Source: Tsukamurella sputi (GTDB lineage Bacteria; Actinomycetota; Actinomycetes; Mycobacteriales; Mycobacteriaceae). Taken from it: DNA of 64,000 nucleotides. The stretch is from contig NZ_VIGV01000001.1 of assembly GCF_007858445.1 (NCBI RefSeq), positions 372,001 through 436,000 of the forward strand, in the 5' to 3' direction. Positions 35,086 through 43,206 of the stretch are shown in pieces. A program made the translations under genes and the position numbers. The notes below the pieces were generated by a model that was given only the letters and a program-made list of their open reading frames with translations, ran no database searches and was not told the origin of the DNA. The stretch's first letter is position 1. Every line of letters begins with the position of its first letter.

Positions 35086-36254
35086 CCGGCCTGTGGGAGT
35101 CCGACGAGCGGCTCGCCCTGCGCAAGACGGTGACCGCGTTCACCGAACGCGAGATCCTCCCGTACCAGGACCAGTGGGAGGCCGAGGGGCTGCTCCCCCG
35201 CGAGTTGCACAAGAAGGCCGGTGATCTGGGCCTGCTGGGCGTCTCCTTCCCCGAGTCGGTCGGCGGCGGCGGCGGAGATCCGCGCGATGCGCTCATCGTG
35301 TGCGAGGCGATGCACGAGGCGGGCGGCTCCGGAGGCCTGTTCGCGTCGCTGTTCACCTGCGGCATCTCGGTGCCGCACATCGTCCTCGCGGGTACCGACG
35401 AGCAGAAGGCGAAGTGGGTGGCTCCCGTGCTCGCCGGCGAGAAGATCAGCTCGCTCGGCCTCACCGAGCCCGGCGGCGGCTCGGACCTCGGCCACCTGAC
35501 GACCACGGCCCGCCGCGACGGCGACCACTACATCGTCAACGGCGCCAAGACCTTCATCACCTCGGGCGTCCGCGCCGACTGGGTGGTCACCGCGGTCCGC
35601 ACCGGCGGCGACGGCGCAGGTGGGATCAGCCTCATCGTGATCCCCAAGGACCTCGAGGGATTCGAGGTCAGCGCGCCCCTGAAGAAGATGGGCTGGCTCG
35701 CCTCGGACACGGCCGAACTGTCCTTCACCGATGTCCGCGTCCCGGCCGAGAACCTCATCGGTCCCGAGAACAGCGGCTTCCTCATGATCGGTGCGGCCTT
35801 CGTCACCGAGCGTCTCGCGCTCGCCGTGCAGGCGTACTCGCACGCGCAGCGCTGCCTGGATCTCACGCTCGACTGGGTCCGTACCCGGGAGACCTTCGGA
35901 CAGCCGCTGATCAAGCGCCAGGCCGTGCAGAACACGGTCACCGAGATGCGCCGGCGCACCGAGGTGGCCCGCGTCTACAGCCGGCACGTGGCGGACCTGT
36001 ACACGGAGGCCCTGGAGGCGGGCGGTCCGGCCGCAGCGGCCGAGTACGTGCCCCAGGCCTGCTTCGCGAAGAACACCGCCGTCGAGACGGCCGAGTGGGT
36101 CGCGAACGAAGCCGTGCAGCTGTTCGGCGGGCACGGCTACATGGCCGAGTACGAGGTCTCTCGCCAGTACCGCGACGTCCGGATCCTCGGCATCGGCGGC
36201 GGCACCACCCAGATCCTCACCACCCTGGCGGCGAACCGCCTGGGCTACAAGTAG
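35082..36254 (+). CDS. Acyl-CoA dehydrogenase, isovaleryl/citronellyl-CoA type
   Basis: A 390-residue FAD acyl-CoA dehydrogenase introducing an alpha,beta double bond. FAD-binding LGLTEPGGGSDLGHLTTTA and the C-terminal RILGIGGGTTQILTTLAANRLGYK are typical. The usual C-terminal catalytic Glu is replaced by the GGTTQI sequence; Glu in VTERLALAVQAY stands where isovaleryl-CoA dehydrogenases carry their base, suggesting a branched-chain substrate. ATG 35082 overlaps the AtuA stop by 4 bp. It would feed the carboxylase encoded next. Confidence 0.88.
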   Translation: MTGLWESDERLALRKTVTAFTEREILPYQDQWEAEGLLPRELHKKAGDLGLLGVSFPESVGGGGGDPRDALIVCEAMHEAGGSGGLFASLFTCGISVPHIVLAGTDEQKAKWVAPVLAGEKISSLGLTEPGGGSDLGHLTTTARRDGDHYIVNGAKTFITSGVRADWVVTAVRTGGDGAGGISLIVIPKDLEGFEVSAPLKKMGWLASDTAELSFTDVRVPAENLIGPENSGFLMIGAAFVTERLALAVQAYSHAQRCLDLTLDWVRTRETFGQPLIKRQAVQNTVTEMRRRTEVARVYSRHVADLYTEALEAGGPAAAAEYVPQACFAKNTAVETAEWVANEAVQLFGGHGYMAEYEVSRQYRDVRILGIGGGTTQILTTLAANRLGYK

Positions 36255-36273
36255 AGACGGAAGGACACGTCCG

Positions 36274-37863
36274 ATGACGGTGCTCCGCAGCACCCCCTCG
36301 CCCGACGCGGGCGACTACCGCGAGACCATGCTCGGCAAGCTGGCCGACCTCACCGCCGAATTCGACAAGGCCCTCGCCGGCGGCGGCGAGAAGTACGTCG
36401 AGCGGCACCGCAGGCGCGGCAAGCTCACCGCGCGTGAACGCATCGACAGCGTGCTCGACCCCGCCTCGCCCTTCCTCGAGCTGATGCCGCTCGCCGCGTG
36501 GGGCAGCGATTTCCAGGTGGGCGCCTCCCTCGTCGGCGGTATCGGCGTGGTCGAGGGGGTCGAGGTGATGGTCGTCGCGAACGACCCGACCGTCAAGGGC
36601 GGCACGTCGAACCCGTGGACCCTGCGCAAGTCACTGCGCCTCAACGACATCGCCAAGGAGAACCGGCTCCCGGTGCTCTCCCTCGTCGAATCCGGCGGTG
36701 CCGATCTGCCCACGCAGAAGGAGGTCTTCGTCCCCGGCGGTGCGATGTTCCGCAACCTGACGCAGCTGTCCAAGGCGGGCATCCCCACCATCTCGGTGGT
36801 CTACGGCAACTCCACGGCCGGCGGCGCGTACATCCCCGGCATGAGCGATCACGTGGTGATGATCAAGGAGCGCTCCAAGGTCTTCCTCGCCGGTCCGCCC
36901 CTGGTGAAGGCCGCCACCGGCGAGATCTCCGACGACGAGACCCTCGGCGGCGCCGAGATGCACTCGCGCACCTCGGGCCTCGGCGACTACCTGGCCAACG
37001 ACGAGCTGGACGCCGCCCGCATCGCCCGCTCGATCGTCAAGCGGCTCAACTGGCGCAAGCAGGGTCCGGCACCGTCGGCTCTGGTCAAGCCCCCGCGCTA
37101 CGACGCGGAGGGCCTGCTCGACATCGTGCCCGGCGATCTGAAGATCCCGTTCGATCCGCGCGAGATCATCGCGCACATCGTGGACGACTCCGACTACGAC
37201 GAATTCAAGCCGCTGTACGGCGGGTCGCTGACCACCGGCTGGGCGAGCCTGCACGGCTACCCGATCGGTATCCTCGCCAACGCCCGCGGGGTGCTGTTCT
37301 CGGAGGAGGCGCAGAAGGCCACGCAGTTCATCCAGATGGCCAACCGGTACGACACGCCCCTGCTGTTCATCCACAACACCACCGGCTACATGGTGGGTGC
37401 GGAGTACGAGCGCGGCGGCATGATCAAGCACGGCTCGATGATGATCAACGCGGTCTCCAACTCGGAGGTGCCGCACCTCTCGCTGATCGCCGGAGCCTCC
37501 TACGGTGCCGGGCACTACGGCATGGCCGGCCGCGCTTTCAACCCGCGGTTCCTGTTCTCCTGGCCCAGTGCACGTTCCGCGGTCATGGGAGCCAAGCAGC
37601 TCGCCGATGTGGTCACCGAGGTCGCCGCCGCGTCGGCCGCCTCCCGCGGCCAGGCGATGGACCCCGCCTTCGTCGACGGCATGCGCACCGCGATCGAGAC
37701 CCAGATCGACAAGGAGTCCCTGCCGGCTTTCATGTCCGGGATGCTCTACGACGACGGCATCATCGATCCCCGCGACACCCGCACGGTGCTGGGCATGGCC
37801 CTCTCGGCCATCCACAACGGCCCCGTCCACGGCACCGACGCCTTCGGCGTCTTCCGGATGTGA
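36274..37863 (+). CDS. Acyl-CoA carboxylase, carboxyltransferase (beta) subunit
   Basis: A 529-residue carboxyltransferase of the methylcrotonyl-CoA/geranyl-CoA carboxylase class. The N-terminal CoA-binding half has YGNSTAGGAYIPGMSDHVVM and the C-terminal half SYGAGHYGMAGRAFNPRFLFSWP. It transfers CO2 from biotin to the enoyl-CoA made by the preceding dehydrogenase. The biotin-bearing alpha subunit is encoded 7 bp downstream. Distinguishing methylcrotonyl-CoA (leucine) from geranyl-CoA (terpenes) needs alignment of the acyl pocket; AtuA in the operon leans toward terpenoid or another branched substrate. Confidence 0.92.
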   Translation: MTVLRSTPSPDAGDYRETMLGKLADLTAEFDKALAGGGEKYVERHRRRGKLTARERIDSVLDPASPFLELMPLAAWGSDFQVGASLVGGIGVVEGVEVMVVANDPTVKGGTSNPWTLRKSLRLNDIAKENRLPVLSLVESGGADLPTQKEVFVPGGAMFRNLTQLSKAGIPTISVVYGNSTAGGAYIPGMSDHVVMIKERSKVFLAGPPLVKAATGEISDDETLGGAEMHSRTSGLGDYLANDELDAARIARSIVKRLNWRKQGPAPSALVKPPRYDAEGLLDIVPGDLKIPFDPREIIAHIVDDSDYDEFKPLYGGSLTTGWASLHGYPIGILANARGVLFSEEAQKATQFIQMANRYDTPLLFIHNTTGYMVGAEYERGGMIKHGSMMINAVSNSEVPHLSLIAGASYGAGHYGMAGRAFNPRFLFSWPSARSAVMGAKQLADVVTEVAAASAASRGQAMDPAFVDGMRTAIETQIDKESLPAFMSGMLYDDGIIDPRDTRTVLGMALSAIHNGPVHGTDAFGVFRM

Positions 37864-37870
37864 GGAACCC

Positions 37871-39826
37871 ATGACGACATTCGATTCCGTTCTCATCGCC
37901 AATCGCGGCGAGATCGCCCGCCGCGTCATCGCCGCCGCCCACGCGCGCGGCCTGCGCGCCGTGGCCGTCTACTCCGATCCCGACGCGAACGCTCCGCACG
38001 TCGCGGAGGCCGACGAGGCCGTGCGGCTGCCCGGCGAGTCCCCCGCCGACACCTACCTGCAGGGCGAGAAAATCATCGCCGCGGCGAAGGCCACCGGCGC
38101 CCAGGCGATCCACCCCGGCTACGGCTTCCTCTCCGAGAACGCCGATTTCGCCGCCGCGGTCCAAGCGGCGGGGATCGTGTGGATCGGCCCGGAGCCCGAG
38201 GCGATCACCGCGATGGGCTCCAAGGTCGCGGCGAAGGCGCGCCTCGCCGAGGCGGGCGTCCCGATGCTGACGAACCTCACCCCGGACCAGGTGTCCGACA
38301 GCGACTTCCCGGTTCTGGTGAAGGCCTCCGCCGGCGGCGGCGGCCGCGGAATGCGTGTGGTGCGCACGCGCGCCGAGCTGCAGGAGAACCTGGAGGCCGC
38401 CGAGCGGGAGGCCAAGTCCGCGTTCGGCGACGGCACCGTCTTCTGCGAGCGCTACCTCGAGCGCGGCCGACACATCGAGGTCCAGGTCATGGCGGATGCG
38501 CACGGCACCGTCTGGGCGGTGGGCGAGCGCGAGTGCTCGATCCAGCGCCGCCACCAGAAGGTCCTCGAGGAGGCCCCGTCGCCGCTGGTGGAGCGCCACC
38601 CGGCGATGCGCACCGCCCTGTACGAGGCGGCGGCCAACGCGGCCAAGGCCATCGGCTACACCGGCGCGGGCACCGTCGAGTTCCTCGCGACGGACGACGG
38701 CGAATTCTTTTTCCTCGAGGTGAACACGCGCCTGCAGGTGGAGCACCCGGTCACCGAGGCCACCACCGGCCTCGACCTGGTCGGCCTGCAGTTCGACGTG
38801 GCCGCGGGCCTTCCGCTGCCGTCGGCCGAGCCGCCCGCCACCCGTGGCTGGGCCATCGAGGCCCGCCTATACGCAGAGGATCCCGCCAACGACTGGCGCC
38901 CGGCCGCGGGCACCGTGCACCGCTTCGAGGTGCCCGGCGTGGTCAGCGAGTTCTCCGGCCCGGACCGTCCCGGCATCCGGCTCGACAGCGCGCTGGCGCC
39001 CCGCGACAGCGTCGTGGAGGTCTTCTACGACCCGATGCTGGCCAAGGTCATCGGCTACGCCCCGACCCGCGCGCAGGCCCTCGCGATCACCGAGGCGGCA
39101 CTGCGCAGGGCCGTCATCCACGGCCTGACCACGAACCGTGACCTCCTGGTGCGGGTCCTCGCCGATGCCGATTTCAAGGCCGGCGACTTCGCCACCGACT
39201 TCCTCACGGGGGAACGCCTCGAGCGCCTTGCCGCGCCGCTGCTCGACGAGGCGGATCTGGCGCAGGCGGCGAGCGCCGCTGGCGCCGTCCTGGACCGGCG
39301 CGCCGCCGCGGCGAGCCCGCTGCCGCACGTGGCGCCCGGCTGGCGCAACATCGGAGCGCGCTCCCTCGTGCCCGAGTTCCGCACGCCGGACGAGCAGGAG
39401 TTCACCGCGGACAGTGCGATCGTCCGGTCGATCGACGACGACGGTGACTCGGCCACGGTCGCCGTCGAGCGGGACGGCCTGCGCCGCACCGTCGTCGTGA
39501 CCGCGTACCCCGCCGACCGGACCGTGATCGAGGTCGAGACCGCGCGCGGCGCCGCCACGCTGACGCTCGTCGACCCCCTGCCCTCGGCGGACGCCGCGGC
39601 CGCCGCGGGCTCGCTGCTCGCGCCGATGCCCGGCGTCATCACCCGGATCGGCGCGCAGGCGGGCGATTCCGTCACCGCCGGACAGCCGGTGCTGTGGATG
39701 GAGGCCATGAAGATGGAACACGCCATCTCCGCCCCCGCCGACGGCGTCATCGCCTCCATCCCGGTCGAAGTGGGCCAGAACATCGATGCCGGCGCGGTCG
39801 TCGCCGTGCTGGAAGAGACGGAGTAG
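37871..39826 (+). CDS. Biotin carboxylase / biotin carboxyl carrier (alpha) subunit
   Basis: A 651-residue fusion of biotin carboxylase, a linker domain and a biotinyl carrier domain. It starts FDSVLIANRGEIARRVI, has the ATP-grasp glycine loop KASAGGGGRGMRVV near residue 155, and EVNTRLQVEHPVTE near residue 290. The biotinylated Lys is in WMEAMKMEH near residue 617. ATG 37871 follows GAGG and matches the conserved N-terminus; earlier starts are shadows of the beta subunit. It works with the beta subunit as a heteromeric carboxylase. Confidence 0.93.
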   Translation: MTTFDSVLIANRGEIARRVIAAAHARGLRAVAVYSDPDANAPHVAEADEAVRLPGESPADTYLQGEKIIAAAKATGAQAIHPGYGFLSENADFAAAVQAAGIVWIGPEPEAITAMGSKVAAKARLAEAGVPMLTNLTPDQVSDSDFPVLVKASAGGGGRGMRVVRTRAELQENLEAAEREAKSAFGDGTVFCERYLERGRHIEVQVMADAHGTVWAVGERECSIQRRHQKVLEEAPSPLVERHPAMRTALYEAAANAAKAIGYTGAGTVEFLATDDGEFFFLEVNTRLQVEHPVTEATTGLDLVGLQFDVAAGLPLPSAEPPATRGWAIEARLYAEDPANDWRPAAGTVHRFEVPGVVSEFSGPDRPGIRLDSALAPRDSVVEVFYDPMLAKVIGYAPTRAQALAITEAALRRAVIHGLTTNRDLLVRVLADADFKAGDFATDFLTGERLERLAAPLLDEADLAQAASAAGAVLDRRAAAASPLPHVAPGWRNIGARSLVPEFRTPDEQEFTADSAIVRSIDDDGDSATVAVERDGLRRTVVVTAYPADRTVIEVETARGAATLTLVDPLPSADAAAAAGSLLAPMPGVITRIGAQAGDSVTAGQPVLWMEAMKMEHAISAPADGVIASIPVEVGQNIDAGAVVAVLEETE

Positions 39827-39833
39827 GAATCTC

Positions 39834-41003
39834 ATGAGCATCTCCATGGACGTCATCGAGTCCGAGGAGCGCCAGGCGCTCCGCAAGACGGTCTCGGATC
39901 TGGGTAAGCAGTTCGGCCCCGAATACATGCGCGAGAAGATCGCGGCGGGCGAGGGGCCCACCGAGCTGTGGAAGGCCGCAGGCGATCTCGGCCTGATCGG
40001 CGTGAACATCGCCGAGCAGTACGGCGGCGGCGGTGCCGGGATGTACGAGCTGGGCATCGTCGGCGAGGAGCTCGCAGCGGTCGGCTCGTCCCTGCTCATG
40101 CTGGTCGTCTCCCCCGCCATCAACGGCACCATCATCTCCAAGTTCGGCACGGAGGAGCAGAAGCAGCGCTGGCTGCCCGGCATCGCCTCGGGCGAGACCA
40201 TCGCCGCCTTCGCGATCACCGAGCCCGACGCGGGTAGCAACAGCCACCGCATCACCACCACCGCCCGCCGCGACGGCGACGACTGGATCATCTCCGGCCA
40301 GAAGACCTTCATTTCCGGCATCGAGCTCGCCGACGTCATCCTCGTGGTCTCCCGCAGCGAGGACGCGAAGACCGGCAAGCTGCGGCCCGCACTCTTCCTC
40401 ATGCCCACCGATGCGCCCGGCCTGCAGAAGACCAAGATCCCCATGGAGGTGGGGCTGCCGGAGTCGCAGTGGACGCTGTTCTTCGACGATGTGCGGCTGC
40501 CCGCCGAGGCGCTCGTCGGCGAGCCCGACGCCGCCATCGCGCAGCTCTTCGCCGGACTCAACCCGGAGCGCATCATGGCCGCCGCCGGCTCGGTCGGCTC
40601 GGCCCGCTACGCGATCGACCGCGCGGTGGCGTACGCCAAGGACCGCACCGTCTTCAAGGTCCCGATCGGCGCGCACCAGGCCATCGCCCACCCGCTCGCC
40701 GAGCTCAAGGTCGAGACGGAGCTGGCGAAGCTCATGCTGCAGAAGGCGGCGACGCTCTACGACGCCGGCCAGGAGTTCGCCGCGGCCGAGGCCGCGAACA
40801 TGGCGAAGTTCGCGGGCGGCGAGGCGGGGGCCAAGGCCGTCGACCGCGCGATCCACTCGCTCGGCGGCAATGGCCTCACCACCGAGTACGGCCTCGCGCA
40901 GATGCTGGTGGCCTCACGGCTGTTCCGCATCGCGCCGGTCAGCCGCGAAATGGTGCTCAACTTCATCTCCGAGCACTCGCTCGGCCTGCCCAAGAGCTAC
41001 TAG
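39834..41003 (+). CDS. Acyl-CoA dehydrogenase
   Basis: A 389-residue second acyl-CoA dehydrogenase. FAD-binding AFAITEPDAGSNSHRITTTA and the dimer helix DRTVFKVPIGAHQAIAHPLAELK are clear. Glu in LNPERIMAAAGSVG is a candidate base. The C-terminal active-site segment (RLFRIAPVSREMVLNFISEHSLG) departs from the common EGTSEI motif. Two dehydrogenases in one operon fit a pathway with two oxidation steps, as in citronellyl-CoA/terpenoid degradation, or one acting on a different chain length. The start is ATG 39834, with ATG 39846 as the alternative. Confidence 0.87.
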   Translation: MSISMDVIESEERQALRKTVSDLGKQFGPEYMREKIAAGEGPTELWKAAGDLGLIGVNIAEQYGGGGAGMYELGIVGEELAAVGSSLLMLVVSPAINGTIISKFGTEEQKQRWLPGIASGETIAAFAITEPDAGSNSHRITTTARRDGDDWIISGQKTFISGIELADVILVVSRSEDAKTGKLRPALFLMPTDAPGLQKTKIPMEVGLPESQWTLFFDDVRLPAEALVGEPDAAIAQLFAGLNPERIMAAAGSVGSARYAIDRAVAYAKDRTVFKVPIGAHQAIAHPLAELKVETELAKLMLQKAATLYDAGQEFAAAEAANMAKFAGGEAGAKAVDRAIHSLGGNGLTTEYGLAQMLVASRLFRIAPVSREMVLNFISEHSLGLPKSY

Positions 41004-41011
41004 GAGTCCGT

Positions 41012-41797
41012 ATGACCGAACCGCTGGTCCGGTACGAGAACAAGGGCGGCGCTGCGTATCTCACGATCGACAGCCCGCACAACCGGAACGCGATCTCGCA
41101 GCGGCTCCTCGCCGACCTGAGCGCCGGGCTGGAGCGGGCGGCCGCGGACGACGCCGCCCGGGCCGTGGTGCTCACGCACACCGGCACCACCTTCTGCGCG
41201 GGTGCGGACCTCAAGGAGGCGGCCGCCAACGGGGCCGGATCGGACCCGAAGTCGCGCACGCTCGCCATGATCGGCGCGATGCGCGGCATCATCGAGTGCC
41301 CGAAGCCGGTGATCGCCCAGGTCGACGGGCACGTGCGCGCCGGCGGATTCGGGCTGATCGGCTCGTGCGACTTCGTCTTCGCCGGTCCCGCCGCGTCCTT
41401 CGCCGTCACGGAGACGCGGATCGGCGTCGCACCGGCGATGGTCTCGCTGGTGCTGCTCCCCCACCTCCCCTCCCGGGTCGCGTCGACCCTGCTGCTCACG
41501 GGCCGCAAGTTCGACGGTGCCGAGGCCGCCGGCTACGGCCTGATCACCGCGGCGGTGGCGGACCCGGCGGCGGCTGTCGCCGAGCAGCTCGCCGAGCTGC
41601 AGCTGTGCAGCCCGCAGGGCCTGCGGGAGACGAAACAGATCCTGTGGCACGACGTCCTGCGTTCCTTCGACGAGCGGGCGGACGCACTCGGGGAGCAGTC
41701 GGCGCGGCTGTTCGGTTCCGCCGAGTCCGTCGAGGGGATCACCGCGTTCCTGCAGAAGCGCGCGCCGAGCTGGGCTGAACCGGTACCGGCGGAATAG
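41012..41797 (+). CDS. Enoyl-CoA hydratase/isomerase family protein
   Basis: A 261-residue crotonase-fold enzyme. The CoA/oxyanion motifs are TFCAGADLKEAA near residues 64-75 and the FGLIGSCDFVFA segment near residues 113-124. In place it would hydrate the carboxylated enoyl-CoA (methylglutaconyl- or isohexenylglutaconyl-CoA type) before lyase cleavage; no HMG-CoA-lyase-like gene follows, so that step must be encoded elsewhere. The ATG at 41012 follows AGGAG. Its TAG stop forms part of a candidate -10 for the next gene. Confidence 0.87.
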   Translation: MTEPLVRYENKGGAAYLTIDSPHNRNAISQRLLADLSAGLERAAADDAARAVVLTHTGTTFCAGADLKEAAANGAGSDPKSRTLAMIGAMRGIIECPKPVIAQVDGHVRAGGFGLIGSCDFVFAGPAASFAVTETRIGVAPAMVSLVLLPHLPSRVASTLLLTGRKFDGAEAAGYGLITAAVADPAAAVAEQLAELQLCSPQGLRETKQILWHDVLRSFDERADALGEQSARLFGSAESVEGITAFLQKRAPSWAEPVPAE

Positions 41798-41800
41798 GCT
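41795..41800 (+). promoter_or_regulatory. Candidate -10 (TAGGCT), leaderless tetR
   Basis: TAGGCT includes the stop codon of the hydratase gene and is separated by 7 nt from the tetR ATG, allowing separate transcription of the regulator. Confidence 0.45.
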
Positions 41801-41807
41801 GCATCCG

Positions 41808-42419
41808 ATGACTCCCCTCCGCCCGCCCATTCGCGCACCCCAGCAGTCCCGCAGCCGGGAGACCCGGCAGCGGTTGCTGGAGACCACCATCGCGTCGCTC
41901 GCTGCGCGCGGCTGGACCGCCACCACGGTGGGCAGTGTGGCGCGGCAGGCGGGGGTCTCGCGCGGCGCCGCGCAGCACCACTTCCCCACGCGGGAGGACC
42001 TGATCAGTGCCGCGCTGGAGTACATGGGCGAGCAGCGGCTCGCGCAGGTCGCGCAGGCGGGCGCAGCGGTCCCCGAGGGGCCTGACCGCCCGTACGCGGT
42101 GGCGCGGCTGATCGTCGAGTACTACACGGACGACCTGTTCAAGGCCGCGCTGCACGTCTGGACCGCGGCCGCGAGCGACGACGCGCTGCGGGAACGCATG
42201 CTGCCCTTCGAGAACAAGCACTCCCGCGAGGTCTTCGCCCTGGCCATGCGGCTGCTCGGCGTGGACCGGGACGACGACGAGGCCCGACGAGCCGTCCAGG
42301 CCACGCTGGATCTGGCGCGCGGGCTGGGCCTCGCCGACCTGCTGTCCGACGATGCGGCGCGCCGCGAGCAGGTCGTGGAGTTCTGGGGTCGGCAGCTGGC
42401 CGCCGTCGTCGCGCGCTGA
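41808..42419 (+). CDS. TetR-family regulator of the AtuA-type operon
   Basis: A 203-residue regulator with helix-turn-helix at residues about 22-58 (TIASLAARGWTATTVGSVARQAGVSRGAAQHHF). The basic N-terminal arm (PPIRAPQQSRSRETRQRLL) is typical. It is last in the 32560-42419 operon, 10 bp after the hydratase, and may act on the palindrome at 32509-32530 (inference). The C-terminal domain has EFWGRQLAAVVAR, common to TetR proteins near acyl-CoA genes. Confidence 0.85.
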   Translation: MTPLRPPIRAPQQSRSRETRQRLLETTIASLAARGWTATTVGSVARQAGVSRGAAQHHFPTREDLISAALEYMGEQRLAQVAQAGAAVPEGPDRPYAVARLIVEYYTDDLFKAALHVWTAAASDDALRERMLPFENKHSREVFALAMRLLGVDRDDDEARRAVQATLDLARGLGLADLLSDDAARREQVVEFWGRQLAAVVAR

Positions 42420-42435
42420 GCCCGACTGCCCGCCG

Positions 42436-43188
42436 TCAGTCCTGCTCGGACCGCATCAATCGTTCGAGCCGATCGAGGTCCCGGCGCAGGTCGGAGATCG
42501 CACCGAGCGGACCGGGTTCCGCGGGCCGCGCGGCCCCTTCAGCACGAACGGCCTGCACCGCCATGTCCGCGAGCTGAGCGGCGGTGGCCGCCTCGTCGTT
42601 CCCGTCGCGGTACCACCAGGCGATCCAGTTGAGCATGCCGACGATGCCGAGCGCCGCCGTGCGGGCGTCGACGTCACGGAACTGCCCGCTGGCGATGCCC
42701 GCGTCGATCACCGCGGTGAGCTCGCGCAGGACGCGACGGCGGCTCGTGCGGTAACCGTCGGCGAGGCTCTCCGGCAGATCGGCCTCGGAGCGGATCAAGA
42801 GTCGGAACCGATCGGGCGAGGCCATCTGGTTGAGCGCCAGTGATTCCGCCATCCGGTAGAGCTTCGCCGCCGGGTCGAGCTCCACGATCGTGTTGATCTC
42901 GTGCAACAGTTGTGCCGGTCCCTCGGCGACCTCGCTCACCAGCTGGGCGAAGAGCTCGTCCTTGTTGGCGACGTAGTGGTAGACGGCCTGCCGCGTGAGC
43001 CCCGTGGCATCGGCGATGTCCTGCAGCGTGGTACCGGCGACGCCGCGCTCCGCGAACAGGCGGGCGGCGTTCTCCTTGATCTCCCGCTCGACCAGTTCGC
43101 GTCGTACGCTTGGCCGCCCGCGACGCTTCGCCGGCGCGGGCGCCGACGTCAGTTCAGGCGCGGGCTCCGCTGCCTTCTCCGTGGCCAT
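42436..43188 (-). CDS. TetR-family regulator, candidate controller of the aromatic cluster
   Basis: A 250-residue regulator. After an Ala/Pro-rich tail comes a KRRGRPSVR basic arm, then a helix-turn-helix at residues about 45-80 (AERGVAGTTLQDIADATGLTRQAVYHYVANKDEL). ATG 43188 is preferred over TTG 43197; TAGGGT lies 8 nt upstream, suggesting a leaderless mRNA of its own. It is last on the strand that encodes hydantoinase-A, -B, ligase and monooxygenase, so it is the natural candidate for binding the two palindromes in the 50943-51146 control region. It converges with the other TetR gene. Confidence 0.85.
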   Translation of the reverse strand: MATEKAAEPAPELTSAPAPAKRRGRPSVRRELVEREIKENAARLFAERGVAGTTLQDIADATGLTRQAVYHYVANKDELFAQLVSEVAEGPAQLLHEINTIVELDPAAKLYRMAESLALNQMASPDRFRLLIRSEADLPESLADGYRTSRRRVLRELTAVIDAGIASGQFRDVDARTAALGIVGMLNWIAWWYRDGNDEAATAAQLADMAVQAVRAEGAARPAEPGPLGAISDLRRDLDRLERLMRSEQD

Positions 43189-43196
43189 GGGACCCA

Positions 43197-43202
43197 ACCC
43201 TA
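43197..43202 (-). promoter_or_regulatory. Candidate -10 (TAGGGT), leaderless tetR
   Basis: Minus-strand TAGGGT separated by 8 nt from the ATG at 43188, in the 18-bp gap below the monooxygenase gene. Confidence 0.45.
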
Positions 43203-43206
43203 GCCC

